Both the position numbers and the translations under genes were made by a program. Shown here in pieces: positions 25,337-34,225 of a stretch of 43,283 nucleotides of DNA. Within the stretch, counting starts at the first letter, position 1. The number at the start of each line of letters is the position of its first letter. The notes under the pieces were generated by a model that did no database searches, was not told the DNA's origin, and was given only the letters and a program-made list of their open reading frames with translations. The stretch spans positions 1 to 43,283 of the forward strand of contig JAHEBQ010000057.1 of the NCBI GenBank assembly GCA_024642205.1, in the 5' to 3' direction. This DNA comes from Planctomycetaceae bacterium (GTDB taxonomy: Bacteria > Planctomycetota > Planctomycetia > Pirellulales > Pirellulaceae).

Positions 25337-26491
25337 CTAATCCTCAAGTTCAGGTTGAACGGAATTGGAGGAAGCACTGAAAAAATAATCCAGCCCCCCC
25401 ATTCTTCCGGCACAAGTTGCGAAAATCACCAACAGTGCCACTAATTCGACCGCATAGAGATACGTTGGTGCTGTGCCAGGAATCCACGGTGGCTGCGTCA
25501 AGATAACGGAAACCAGAAACGCGGCGCCAGCCAGAGACGCTAACCGCGAAAACAGTCCGATAATCAACAGTACACCGACAGTGGTATCGAACCAGGGAAT
25601 GATCCTGTCAATCCACTTGTTGAAACTGTTCTCTTGATCAAAATGTCGATGAAGGACGCAATTGGGGCGTTCGGCCTGTTTGTCGACCGCCAGAGCGTTG
25701 ACCTGTGCCTCGAGCGAGTCCCAGATTCCGGTGACTTCACTCGACCAACGGGACAGTTTCTTGTTTCTATCGGCACGAATTGAGTCGATTTGTCCCCGTA
25801 ACGAATCAACGTATACCGCAACCTGTTCGCGGTTTTCCCCGTCACGCTCAAACCCATCCAGTCGATCCGCGGTTGAAAAATGCGAAATCAATTCAACCTC
25901 GTTGTCCGATAGCCAATCCATCAGCTGCTGCTTGTGGTCCGCAAGTATCTCGTTCAAACGGGCAGGCTGCTCGCGGATTCGCAGGATATTCTGTTCGTCG
26001 ATGGCTCGTTGAGCTTCCAGTTCGGCCGTATTAACCGATTTGTCTTTGGCACCGCGTGCCTGGTTTATTTTCTCAGCGAGTTTGTCTCGTCGCGACGCGA
26101 GTTCCGATTGAAGTTCTTCGCTTCCAAAACCGTAATAGTTGGCTGCTTCATCGGCAAACCCTTCGTCCCAGATGAGAAAAGTCAGCTCTGGATCCACCAA
26201 ATAGGACCTTGTCCCGTCGGCGTTGGCCGTTTCTTTGATACACAGCTTTTTCATGCCATCAGGATCGTCCAGCATCCGTTTGAAGTACGGTGCAAACGGT
26301 CCTTTGGCGCTGGCCAGGAATCCTTGTGAACTGAAATTGCCCGATTTGAGTTTGTTGGTACCTTCTTTGTAAAAATGGTAACCCACTACGATCCGCAACA
26401 GCATCAAGAAAATGAAGGTCAGGCAAAGCTGGAATTTTGAAAGTTGTGAAAACAGGGGATCAGCTCCCGAAGAGGCAAAGAAAAAAGTCAA
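25337..26491 (-). CDS. DoxX-family membrane protein with long central insertion
   Basis: Up to 384 residues. The DoxX fold is split. Helix 1 (about 18-42, FQLCLTFIFLMLLRIVVGYHF) and the conserved YKEGTNKLKSG come first. Then about 220 hydrophilic residues follow, rich in Glu, Lys, Arg and Gln and probably coiled-coil (for example LASRRDKLAEKINQARG and ADRNKKLSRW). Three helices end the protein (about 300-372: FDTTVGVLLIIGLF, LASLAGAAFLVSVIL, YAVELVALLVIFATCAG). The apparent start is TTG 26491, yet the promoter at 26497-26525 would begin transcription there. A CTG at 26455 with GGGAG eight bases before it is an alternative start that keeps all helices. It is the partner of the Gfo/Idh/MocA gene two bases downstream; a redox role in the membrane is inferred. 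Confidence 0.82.
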   Translation of the reverse strand: MTFFFASSGADPLFSQLSKFQLCLTFIFLMLLRIVVGYHFYKEGTNKLKSGNFSSQGFLASAKGPFAPYFKRMLDDPDGMKKLCIKETANADGTRSYLVDPELTFLIWDEGFADEAANYYGFGSEELQSELASRRDKLAEKINQARGAKDKSVNTAELEAQRAIDEQNILRIREQPARLNEILADHKQQLMDWLSDNEVELISHFSTADRLDGFERDGENREQVAVYVDSLRGQIDSIRADRNKKLSRWSSEVTGIWDSLEAQVNALAVDKQAERPNCVLHRHFDQENSFNKWIDRIIPWFDTTVGVLLIIGLFSRLASLAGAAFLVSVILTQPPWIPGTAPTYLYAVELVALLVIFATCAGRMGGLDYFFSASSNSVQPELED

Positions 26492-26496
26492 TTCAC

Positions 26497-26525
26497 ATTA
26501 TGGTTAATCGGCTCGGGTTCGCCAA
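26497..26525 (-). promoter_or_regulatory. candidate sigma-70-type promoter of the DoxX-Gfo operon
   Basis: On the minus strand: TTGGCG (complement at 26520-26525), a 17-base spacer and CATAAT (complement at 26497-26502, five of six matches). Transcription would start close to 26490, on top of the TTG that opens the frame. Confidence 0.4.
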
Positions 26526-26742
26526 GGATTGGAACCCAAAGTTTGCCTCGAGAAAACGGTCACAATGCACGGTTCGGCCGGCGACATTCTGAATCAGGTT
26601 TTCGATGAACCAAGACACAAAAGTCGCCCATTCAGTGAACCGAGCCACGCTGGACGGCAGCCAAGTGATCAATTCGAGACTGTGTGGTTTGGCGTGAAAC
26701 CTGCGGCTTTTGAGCAGCGCATGGGATTGGAGAATGTTTCGT

Positions 26743-28560
26743 TTAATCGAGTCGTTCCAATGACGCCTTCATTCGCCGACGTTCGTCCGCGTCGAGCAAC
26801 GTCAGGGATTCCTCCAGCAATTTCTTTTGCTCCAGTGCTCTGTCTGGTTGACCCAGTTTTTCGTAGCATTCGATCAAGTACTTATGGAGCGATAACATGT
26901 TCGGCATTTCCTGGCTTGCGTACAACAAGTCTTTGAGGGCGTCCTCGGTTTTTCCCTGTTTCATCAGGTAAACACCCCGAGTCTGATAAAAAACCGGTTG
27001 ATCCGGAAAAAGCTCGATTCCGAGCGTAATCATATCGAGCATGTTGGAAAACTCATTCGGGCGTTCTTTGGCGGCAACATCGATGAGATTGTTAACGATG
27101 AGTTGCGTTCTGCCATATTGTTTCTCGGCGATTCTCCAATGCTTTTCTCCTTCACGAACATTACCTTTGGAAATTTCGCGCATCCCCAATAGAGCGTGGA
27201 TGACACCCGGAACGGGACTGCCCACGATCGAATCACCCAACCACAACGCGTCGGACACAGAAAAATCCAGTACCGTTCCTGACGCTTGATCCGACGGCTT
27301 GGTCTCATCGTTTTGGCCACTGGACGCTGCAGGCGGGCTTTTTTCTGCGATGAAGTCGAGTAATTTCAGATAGATGATTCGATTCGTCGGATTGAGTCCA
27401 ATAGCCTGGCAAAGCGAGTTGAGCCGAAAAGCATATTGGTTTCGGTCGCTCATGTCAGTGAAATCGTCTGATTTTTCAACATAAATCAGCGACGCGAGCT
27501 CCAACATGTTGCGCTTGGAATCATCTTCTTCGATTAAACGGATTCCTTCGGTAACGATGTCCGCAGCTTGTTGGTAGTCCTTGCGCAGGATCGCACAATT
27601 GACGATGGCCACCCAGATTTCAAATATTTCGGGACGCTTTCGAGCCAATGATTGAAGGTAGATGATCTCGTTGTCCAGGCGCCTATCGGGGTCATTTATC
27701 CCCAGTTCCATTTCCAGTTCGGCCAGTTTCGGCACGGCCCTTAAGCGAAGCCCAGTGGTTTCTCCGTCGGCAACTGTTGTCAGGCATTTGATTGCCGATC
27801 TCAGCACCGAATTGTATTCGTCCGAACCTTTTTCGTATCGATTCGCTTGTGCAAGATACAGCTGGGCGAGTTCGAAATTCGCCGACTGATTTTCTGGAGC
27901 AACTTCGACGGCAAATCCAAGGTGTTTTCGCGCTTGCGTTTCACGTTCTTCTGGGCTCATTTCAAGGGCAGCCGACCGGACATAGTATTCCGACAACCAA
28001 ACATGGGCCAAAGGAAAACCAGGGCGATCATCGAAAGCGATGGACGACATCACGTCACGTGCCTTGACCCGCTCGCCGACCCGGTCGAGAGTCAAACCCA
28101 ACTGGTACAGGTATTCGGGGTTATCCGGATTAAGCTCCACCAGTTTCTTCGCAAATATCAACGAGTATTCGGGGAACTCGGGAGAGTTCGCCAAATGGTA
28201 CGACAGGTATCCGGTAGTTGATCCAATCCGCTTTGCTTCAGGAAACAACAGGTCGGCGGTCAATAGACCACCAAAGAAAACCATCAGCCCCAGGATCGCG
28301 GGAACTCCCCGCAGGAAGGCAAAGCCTGACCGAGACTGAGGCCAGGCTTGCACCATGAAAACAAGAAATCCCCAAAGCAATCGAAAGGGAAATGTCAGAA
28401 AACCAATAACCCGTGATACCAGCGAACGTTCGACATAAATCGAATCGTCGTGTCCAAAAAGTTCGGCAATTGATCCGGCGACCGAGCGGAAAGGAGATGT
28501 CAATCTCCGCCAGACGGAAGAATCACCGAATCCATCATCATCGCTTTGTCGAAAAATCAT
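26743..28560 (-). CDS. membrane-anchored tetratricopeptide-repeat protein (second of a tandem pair)
   Basis: A 605-residue protein. The N-terminal ~120 residues carry basic amphipathic and hydrophobic segments (VIGFLTFPFRLLWGFLVFMVQAW and a helix at about 85-107), so it is anchored in the membrane with one or two helices. The rest is alpha-helical with TPR signatures: LNPDNPEYLYQLGLTLDRVG, APENQSANFELAQLYLAQA, FPDQPVFYQTRGVYLMKQG and MPNMLSLHKYLIECYEKLG. The TPR domain probably faces the periplasm and acts as a scaffold. It starts 31 bases after the stop of the similar gene at 28592-30358, and its early TPR block is clearly alike, so the pair arose by duplication. No enzymatic motif is seen. 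Confidence 0.8.
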   Translation of the reverse strand: MIFRQSDDDGFGDSSVWRRLTSPFRSVAGSIAELFGHDDSIYVERSLVSRVIGFLTFPFRLLWGFLVFMVQAWPQSRSGFAFLRGVPAILGLMVFFGGLLTADLLFPEAKRIGSTTGYLSYHLANSPEFPEYSLIFAKKLVELNPDNPEYLYQLGLTLDRVGERVKARDVMSSIAFDDRPGFPLAHVWLSEYYVRSAALEMSPEERETQARKHLGFAVEVAPENQSANFELAQLYLAQANRYEKGSDEYNSVLRSAIKCLTTVADGETTGLRLRAVPKLAELEMELGINDPDRRLDNEIIYLQSLARKRPEIFEIWVAIVNCAILRKDYQQAADIVTEGIRLIEEDDSKRNMLELASLIYVEKSDDFTDMSDRNQYAFRLNSLCQAIGLNPTNRIIYLKLLDFIAEKSPPAASSGQNDETKPSDQASGTVLDFSVSDALWLGDSIVGSPVPGVIHALLGMREISKGNVREGEKHWRIAEKQYGRTQLIVNNLIDVAAKERPNEFSNMLDMITLGIELFPDQPVFYQTRGVYLMKQGKTEDALKDLLYASQEMPNMLSLHKYLIECYEKLGQPDRALEQKKLLEESLTLLDADERRRMKASLERLD

Positions 28561-28591
28561 ATTGAGTGCAGTACTTCATTAAGGGAGGAGA

Positions 28592-30358
28592 TCACTGATC
28601 AGATGACTGGCCACCTTGATCCTGGGAGTTTTCCGGTTCTTCGTTTTCCGGTTCTTCTTCGTTAACCGCTCGCAGTCGTTCGACATACGCACTTGGGTCC
28701 AGTCCGTCGGCACGGTAACACTTGATCAATGCTTCCAGTATTTTCTTGTTCTTGGGACGATCAATCAGCGCGAATTCGAAATCTGCAGCTGCTTCCGTCC
28801 ATTTATCAAGCTGCATCAACGCCTGGCCGCGAGTGTCTCGCAAAAAGGTCAACATGCCTTTTGACTCGGAATTGTTGGGAAGTCGACGCAACGCCTCGTC
28901 GACCATCGTGAGCCCACGTTTGGGATTCGGATCGTCACCAACGATATAGGTATAGGCAAGATTGTTCAGTATCTCCGGATTCCTTGGAGCCTTCTTCCTG
29001 GCCATTTCGAAATTCCGGAGCGCGGTCACATAGTCGGAACGCGCCAAGGCTTGCGATCCAATCTCGTTCAACACAATCGCAGGCGCATCCGGATCGCTGG
29101 TCGCATCGTAAATGCTGATCGCCTCCTGGGCGACCTCGGCATTATTGCTAATTCCTAGACGGGTCAACTGCGCTAACAGCGACTCGTTGCGGGGATAAAG
29201 TTGATAGGCTTTTTTCAATAGCGCCAATTTCTTTTTTTCAACCTCAGAATCGTCTTTTTCGATGGCTCCGATCCAGGCCATGTACACGTCCGCCAGCGCC
29301 CGTTCTGCCCAAACACGCCCGGAATTTTCTTCCGATTCCGAGAAACGTTTGATCTCTTCCGACAGCCTGCTCTCAGCCCGGGCGTATTGCTTTTTCTCCA
29401 GAAAACACGCCATCAAATCCCGCAACACTGCAACCTGTTCGGCGATATTCAACGAATCAGTATCTAGCTGCTGTTCAAATCGCTCAATCGCCATTTCGAG
29501 GACCTTCTCATTGCGTTGGGCTTTTCTCAGGAGCTTGTTGATTTCTACCAAACGAACAAAAATGCGGGGGTTCTCTTGAAACAGGTCTTCGTAAATGCCA
29601 TACGCCACTTCGAGGCCTCGACTTTGAAAAGCCGAATCGGGGTTGCGATTCTGAAGGTACAGCAAATTCGCTTTGATCAAATTGGCAGGAATATTCTTTG
29701 GATCGCGTTTCAGGCATTGCTCAGCATGCGTGAGTGCCAAGCCGATATTCCGAATCTGTTCATTGCGCGTTTTGGCCGGCGATTCCATGAAAAATTTCGC
29801 CAGCCACAGATGACTCTTCGTGTAGCCAGGCTCGTTAACCGGCGCGGTCATTTGCATTAATGCCAGGCAGCGGTTGATATCCCTCTTTTCGTAGGCAACC
29901 AGCGCGAGTTGAAAAAGATACTCTGATTCGTCGGGATTAAGATCAATCAGCTTTTCGAGAAGTATCTTTTCCCGGTTATGCAACGTCTCCAATTCAACTC
30001 GCCGGGGATCGTCCTCGGGAATCAACGGTTTCGTCGGGTCGATTTCAGCTCCCGTCGGCTGCGACGCCTCCAGCATTCGCGTTTCTCTGCGAAGCTCGCC
30101 CAGCACCTGCCTTTTGTCCAAACTGCTTTGTTCAAGCTCCGCCACATATCGGTTTTCCAAAGCATCGGCAACCACGTATTTCGCCCACAATAACAATCCA
30201 ATGCCAAGAAGGGCAAACACGATCGAGGGCAAACCCAATAATAGAGCTCGACTACGACCCGAGTCATTCCAAAGCGAACTGATCATCTCTGCGGGTGACG
30301 AGACAAGCCGAAACGGTAGCATCACCAGACGCTTCAAATGAAATAGCAAGAAGTTCAT
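28592..30358 (-). CDS. membrane-anchored tetratricopeptide-repeat protein (first of a tandem pair)
   Basis: A 588-residue protein with a basic, hydrophobic N-terminus (MNFLLFHLKRLVMLPFRL), one strong helix at about 40-62 (LLGLPSIVFALLGIGLLLWA), a coiled-coil-like linker and then TPRs: LNPDESEYLFQLALVAYEK, DPKNIPANLIKANLLYLQN, YVTALRNFEMARKKAPRNPE and TEAAADFEFALIDRPKN. The tail is Glu/Asn/Gln-rich and probably disordered (EEPENEEPENSQDQ). The segment LNPD-x-x-EYL-x-QL and the following 'H-x-WL' line up with the same places in the downstream paralogue. The two genes form an operon opposite the outer-membrane protein gene at 30839. Confidence 0.8.
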   Translation of the reverse strand: MNFLLFHLKRLVMLPFRLVSSPAEMISSLWNDSGRSRALLLGLPSIVFALLGIGLLLWAKYVVADALENRYVAELEQSSLDKRQVLGELRRETRMLEASQPTGAEIDPTKPLIPEDDPRRVELETLHNREKILLEKLIDLNPDESEYLFQLALVAYEKRDINRCLALMQMTAPVNEPGYTKSHLWLAKFFMESPAKTRNEQIRNIGLALTHAEQCLKRDPKNIPANLIKANLLYLQNRNPDSAFQSRGLEVAYGIYEDLFQENPRIFVRLVEINKLLRKAQRNEKVLEMAIERFEQQLDTDSLNIAEQVAVLRDLMACFLEKKQYARAESRLSEEIKRFSESEENSGRVWAERALADVYMAWIGAIEKDDSEVEKKKLALLKKAYQLYPRNESLLAQLTRLGISNNAEVAQEAISIYDATSDPDAPAIVLNEIGSQALARSDYVTALRNFEMARKKAPRNPEILNNLAYTYIVGDDPNPKRGLTMVDEALRRLPNNSESKGMLTFLRDTRGQALMQLDKWTEAAADFEFALIDRPKNKKILEALIKCYRADGLDPSAYVERLRAVNEEEPENEEPENSQDQGGQSSDQ

Positions 30359-30838
30359 TTACGTGATTCACGATGTAGGTGAAGGACTAGGGTTGAAGAT
30401 AGCGTTTTGATCGGCTCAACCACACAAATCAAAACGTGCAGCAAGAGTTGCAGGAAACGGGAAAGAACTCGTGTTGATTCTCGATCGGCATTCACACGAA
30501 TTGACCATTAAAGTCAATCTATTTTAACTGAATCCCCTTTTTTTATCCACTCAACATTGACGCGTGGATTTCATTTGGTACGCCAATGGCCGGAGATGAT
30601 TTGGGGCACTATTCCATATTCTCCCGGAATCTGACAAACCGTCGACAAAACCGGAGGCACTTGCTTTCCTATCTTGACACCTGTGTGGAGCCAAAACGAA
30701 CAACGTGAAAAACCCGGATCTGCGGCATATCTGCGAAAATCCTCAGAATCGGCAAAAGTCCCCATCGCCGTCAGCCGAAAACATGATTGGGCACGAATGT
30801 TCACGTCCAAACATGACTCTAATTGCGTCGAATGATCT
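30359..30838. other. 480-bp divergent region between the TPR operon and the outer-membrane protein gene
   Basis: No convincing gene. TTGACC at 30501-30506 with TTAACT at 30524-30529 (17-base spacer) is a poor but possible plus-strand promoter 310 bases before the barrel gene. The same place has an inverted TTGAC...GTCAA (30501-30516). Promoters for both divergent units must lie here. No ribosome-binding site is obvious before ATG 30839. Confidence 0.35.
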
Positions 30839-32833
30839 ATGAATCACAACTTCAAATTCAAACTTGTTGCCCTGATAGCCACATTGTCCGGATGTGCGCT
30901 GGGAACCTGCCACGCCATGCAAGTCGATGCTGATTCGATCGGCACGATCGGGAGCGGCATCGTTAAACCCGCGGGGAGTACCTACGATGGTGCCTTTGGG
31001 GCGGTTCAAATTGCCCAACCCTATGATGGAATCCCAAGTACGGGTGGCATTCCACCGATCGTCTCGCCGGAATATGCGATCAACAACTATGCTCCTCAAC
31101 AGCAACCTATGACCTTGCCCCCAATTGTCTCACCCTTCAAGGCTACCGAGTCCGGAGCTCAGTCGACTTCGTCACTGGATTATCCGGGACAAGCAGAAAA
31201 CCCGGAAGGATTCGCCAACCGTGGTGAGAATCGGCAGGTTGCCAGGGGCATGCTCGCACCGATGGTTCCAAGCATCCAACCTGGGGAATTCCCCGAATCA
31301 AACGCTCCGATGGCGTATTCCCCTGCACCCGTGATCCAAGCCAGCATGACACCCGTCGATTCGGAACTCGACACGACGTTCGACAATACGCCTTCCGGGG
31401 TTCCGCAAAACCACTTGGCCCAAGGTATTTCGGCCGCGGGTGTACCTTTGTATCCTCAGGCGCTTCCGGTAGGTTACACATCCCAAAATAATGAGTTGCC
31501 TCCAATCGTCCAGGGAGATTACGTCGTCTCTCCGGTCGATAACCCGGAAATTGCCCAAGCGGCAAGTTCGACTCCCATGCCTCCGGTAATTAGCTCCGAA
31601 AGTCAAGTCGTTTATCCGAAGAACCCACTCGCCACGTATGCTCCCAGCCCATTGTCATCGACACCGATGAATTCGGCACCCATGGTACTGGCATCCTCTC
31701 CGATGCCAATGACATCCGCTCAAGTTCCAAACGACACGATGAATTCGGTCATGGTGAACCAGGGTCAATCGTATTTTTCAAATCCACCAATGGAAGCGCC
31801 GGTCTACGGCTCCGGCAGTTCCATGTGTAGCGGCTGCGGAGGGGCCGGTTGCCCTGAATGCGGTGTCGCCGGAACTGCCCTGGGAGATGTCGCGGGGTGC
31901 CAGTCCTGCGGTCCGGGTGGGTGTTTCAACGGAGACGATGTCACCCGTCAATTCAACGCCTGTGGCTCTGTATCCTGGGCTCGACGTTACCTGATCGTGG
32001 ACGCCCTCTACATCGACCGTTACGACGGCACGGTTGCCGTGACCAATTTCGGAGGATTGAATAACTTCGAAGACGATCTGTATGGTGCACGAATCACCCT
32101 CGGTCGGCGAGAAGACGCAGCCAACGGCGACGAACTCGTCTACTTTGGTACCGCCAAGATGTCTCAGTCGGCAGTCTTCTCGGACCCGGCTGGCCGAATC
32201 TTTGTTGGAGGATTTCCCGGACCAGGGGATACATTTGGCCCGGAAACGACGGCGTTTCGAAATGCCGTCGAACAGGCACAGAAAAAGCAAACCATGTTTC
32301 AAAGTGTCGAATTCAACAAGAATGACTGGGGCTGGGACGTTATGAGAACGTTTGTCGGTTTGCGGTACATCTATGTCCAAGATGAATTCGCCATCGCCAG
32401 TCGCAACCTCGCTGACGAGACGGGGCAGTTCGAGTTGACCACTCAAAACAACTTGATTGGTCCGCAAATCGGATATGAGCTATTCTACGACGTCGGTTAC
32501 CGACTGTCCTGTTCGACGATTGGTAAATTCGGAATCTACGCCAATCCCAACGCTGTCAAAACGAAGTTGTTTAATGCGGGTGCCCAGTTCCTGGATCTTT
32601 CCGATCACAACGTTGCGTTAGGTGGTACCATCGAATTGGGTCTTCAGGGACAATACAAACTATCCGAAAGGTCGCGATTTCGATTCGGCTACACAGCATT
32701 TTGGCTTGGTAATGTCGCTGGCGTTTCAGATAACATCCCGGCCTCCATCACACCATCAACTGGCTCCGACACAAGTGATTCGGGCGAAATGTTCTTCAAT
32801 GGCTTGTCGGTGGGTTTCGAGATCTTCCGCTAG
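30839..32833 (+). CDS. BBP7-like outer-membrane beta-barrel protein
   Basis: A 664-residue exported protein. The signal region (KLVALIATLSGCALGTCHA) can be read two ways: signal peptidase I cutting after CHA, or a lipobox LSGC. The next ~300 residues are Pro/Ser/Met-rich and low-complexity, with repeats of PPIV(S): IPPIVSPEYA, LPPIVSPFKA, LPPIVQGDYV and MPPVISSES. A Gly/Cys segment follows (CSGCGGAGCPECG, then CQSCGPGGC). The C-terminal ~290 residues alternate like a beta-barrel (YLIVDALYIDRYDG, ARITLGRREDA, FVGLRYIYVQDEFA, FRFGYTAFWLGN) and end in an aromatic/Arg strand, GFEIFR. This arrangement resembles the BBP7 family, common in Pirellulaceae. It is probably a surface protein. A strong terminator follows. 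Confidence 0.72.
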   Translation: MNHNFKFKLVALIATLSGCALGTCHAMQVDADSIGTIGSGIVKPAGSTYDGAFGAVQIAQPYDGIPSTGGIPPIVSPEYAINNYAPQQQPMTLPPIVSPFKATESGAQSTSSLDYPGQAENPEGFANRGENRQVARGMLAPMVPSIQPGEFPESNAPMAYSPAPVIQASMTPVDSELDTTFDNTPSGVPQNHLAQGISAAGVPLYPQALPVGYTSQNNELPPIVQGDYVVSPVDNPEIAQAASSTPMPPVISSESQVVYPKNPLATYAPSPLSSTPMNSAPMVLASSPMPMTSAQVPNDTMNSVMVNQGQSYFSNPPMEAPVYGSGSSMCSGCGGAGCPECGVAGTALGDVAGCQSCGPGGCFNGDDVTRQFNACGSVSWARRYLIVDALYIDRYDGTVAVTNFGGLNNFEDDLYGARITLGRREDAANGDELVYFGTAKMSQSAVFSDPAGRIFVGGFPGPGDTFGPETTAFRNAVEQAQKKQTMFQSVEFNKNDWGWDVMRTFVGLRYIYVQDEFAIASRNLADETGQFELTTQNNLIGPQIGYELFYDVGYRLSCSTIGKFGIYANPNAVKTKLFNAGAQFLDLSDHNVALGGTIELGLQGQYKLSERSRFRFGYTAFWLGNVAGVSDNIPASITPSTGSDTSDSGEMFFNGLSVGFEIFR

Positions 32834-32862
32834 CGAGATGTTCGATCGGTTAACCAAAAACA

Positions 32863-32896
32863 AAACCGGGCTGGCGCCAGATCGCCAGCCCGGTTT
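32863..32896 (+). terminator. strong hairpin terminator after the outer-membrane protein gene
   Basis: A perfect 14-bp stem, AAACCGGGCTGGCG / CGCCAGCCCGGTTT (32863-32876 with 32883-32896), with a 6-base loop. The plus-strand tail is GTTTGG, weaker than a pure T run; on the minus strand the tail is GTTTTTGG, so it may act in both directions. Confidence 0.78.
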
Positions 32897-33061
32897 GTTT
32901 GGTCCTGTTTCAAATACCAGGAATTCGTGAATTGCTGTGACTGCCAGTCGCGCGTTTCCACGAAATCAACCTTGCGAAACCGTTAGTTTGATGATCAGCG
33001 AATGCTCTGCTATAGTTGGGCGCATTGAGTCAGTCCCAAGCCCGCAAATCAGAACGTAATC

Positions 33062-33478
33062 ATGGACCCGATTAACCCGTTGCAAGTCCACGCGTTCGAC
33101 CACATTACACTGATCGTTTCGGACCTCGATGCGACGCGAAATTTCTACATCGACGTGTTGGGAATGAGCGAAGTAACTCGACCGCATTTTGATTTCCCCG
33201 GCGCCTGGTTCGGCATTGGCGGCGTCCAGATTCACGCTACCGTGTCGAGCGAACTGGCTGGGCAGGCCGGTTGGGGTGATCGCCAGGTCAAGAGCTTTTC
33301 ACGCGGACACCATTTTGCCTTTGAAGTCGTTGATGTGAATATCGCTCATGAGGAAATCAATCGCCTGGGGATCGAAGTCGCGGATGGCCCCAAAACACGA
33401 CCCGACGGTGCGTTGCAACTGTATGTTTTCGACCCCGATCGACATGTCGTCGAACTGTTTTCAGGTCCCGGGACTTAG
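33062..33478 (+). CDS. VOC-family (glyoxalase/dioxygenase-like) protein
   Basis: A 138-residue VOC domain. Family landmarks are FDHITLIVSDLDATRNFYIDVLGM (first metal His in FDHI), WFGIGGVQIHAT (second His), HHFAFEVVD, and PDGALQLYVFDPDRHVVELF (Glu ligand in VELF). All three or four metal ligands expected for a glyoxalase-type metalloenzyme are in place, more completely than in the VOC protein at 19529. The nearest characterised relatives would be lactoylglutathione-lyase-like or fosfomycin-resistance-like enzymes, but the substrate cannot be told. It follows a terminator and precedes the hypothetical gene at 33564 by 85 bases. Confidence 0.88.
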   Translation: MDPINPLQVHAFDHITLIVSDLDATRNFYIDVLGMSEVTRPHFDFPGAWFGIGGVQIHATVSSELAGQAGWGDRQVKSFSRGHHFAFEVVDVNIAHEEINRLGIEVADGPKTRPDGALQLYVFDPDRHVVELFSGPGT

Positions 33479-33563
33479 GGCCGGATCCCAAACGCCAGTC
33501 TTATCCTTGCACCTCGCAACACCCTGCATAGGCAGTCAAAACATCACAGGCTAAAATTCCTGC

Positions 33564-34121
33564 ATGACCCATCGTCAAGAAAGCCCGTCGACCGCTAACC
33601 CCAGCTCGCCAATCGATTTGGCGGATCGATTGTCGAATCGCCCATCCACCGACGACGATGGAAGGGCGCTGAACCGGATCATCAAGCGCTTGGGTGGCAG
33701 GCATCTGATCTTTCGAACGCAACTTCGCAGTTGGAATATTCTGCCCAGGCCGTACGCCCTGGTCTCGACATTTCGAGGACCCATCTGGTTTTTCTACGGC
33801 ATCGGGCAAGTCTGGGTGACCCACAAAGGGTATCGGGAATTTGACGGCTGGATGTCACGCATCCCGCGCGTGCCAGCCCCCAAGATCGTCCAGTTGCTGG
33901 ACAAACTGGAATCACCGCTAACCGAATTCACGCGGTACTGTAATCAACACGGAATCGAAGGAACGATTGTCATCGAATCCAACATGATCGAATTTCACTG
34001 GACGTTTGATTACTCGGTCGAGAAAGAGGCGATGAAACAATCCCATACCGACATTCTGGATCAACCCTTCCAGCAACTTGTTGAATGTTTTCAACAAGCC
34101 AAAACGGAACTTGGAATCTAG
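33564..34121 (+). CDS. hypothetical protein, 185 residues
   Basis: A protein without a signal peptide or membrane helix. The first ~35 residues are Ser/Pro/Asp-rich and probably disordered. The rest is a mixed alpha/beta domain with many Trp/Phe/Tyr (SWNILPRPYALVSTFRGP, IWFFYGIGQVWVTHKGY, MIEFHWTFDYS) and a helical tail (QQLVECFQQAKTELG). I do not recognise a family. Codon choice and composition look like its neighbours, and the frame is the only long open one, so I regard it as real. It may be co-transcribed with the VOC gene. Confidence 0.6.
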   Translation: MTHRQESPSTANPSSPIDLADRLSNRPSTDDDGRALNRIIKRLGGRHLIFRTQLRSWNILPRPYALVSTFRGPIWFFYGIGQVWVTHKGYREFDGWMSRIPRVPAPKIVQLLDKLESPLTEFTRYCNQHGIEGTIVIESNMIEFHWTFDYSVEKEAMKQSHTDILDQPFQQLVECFQQAKTELGI

Positions 34122-34225
34122 CGGATCGCAATCCGGTATTCCAGCTCCAAGATGCGTGCATGCGAAGCGATCCTGCGGTGACTCCGGATTCTCGCTCTCT
34201 CAGCAGAGGCTTTCGTGCCATCCTG

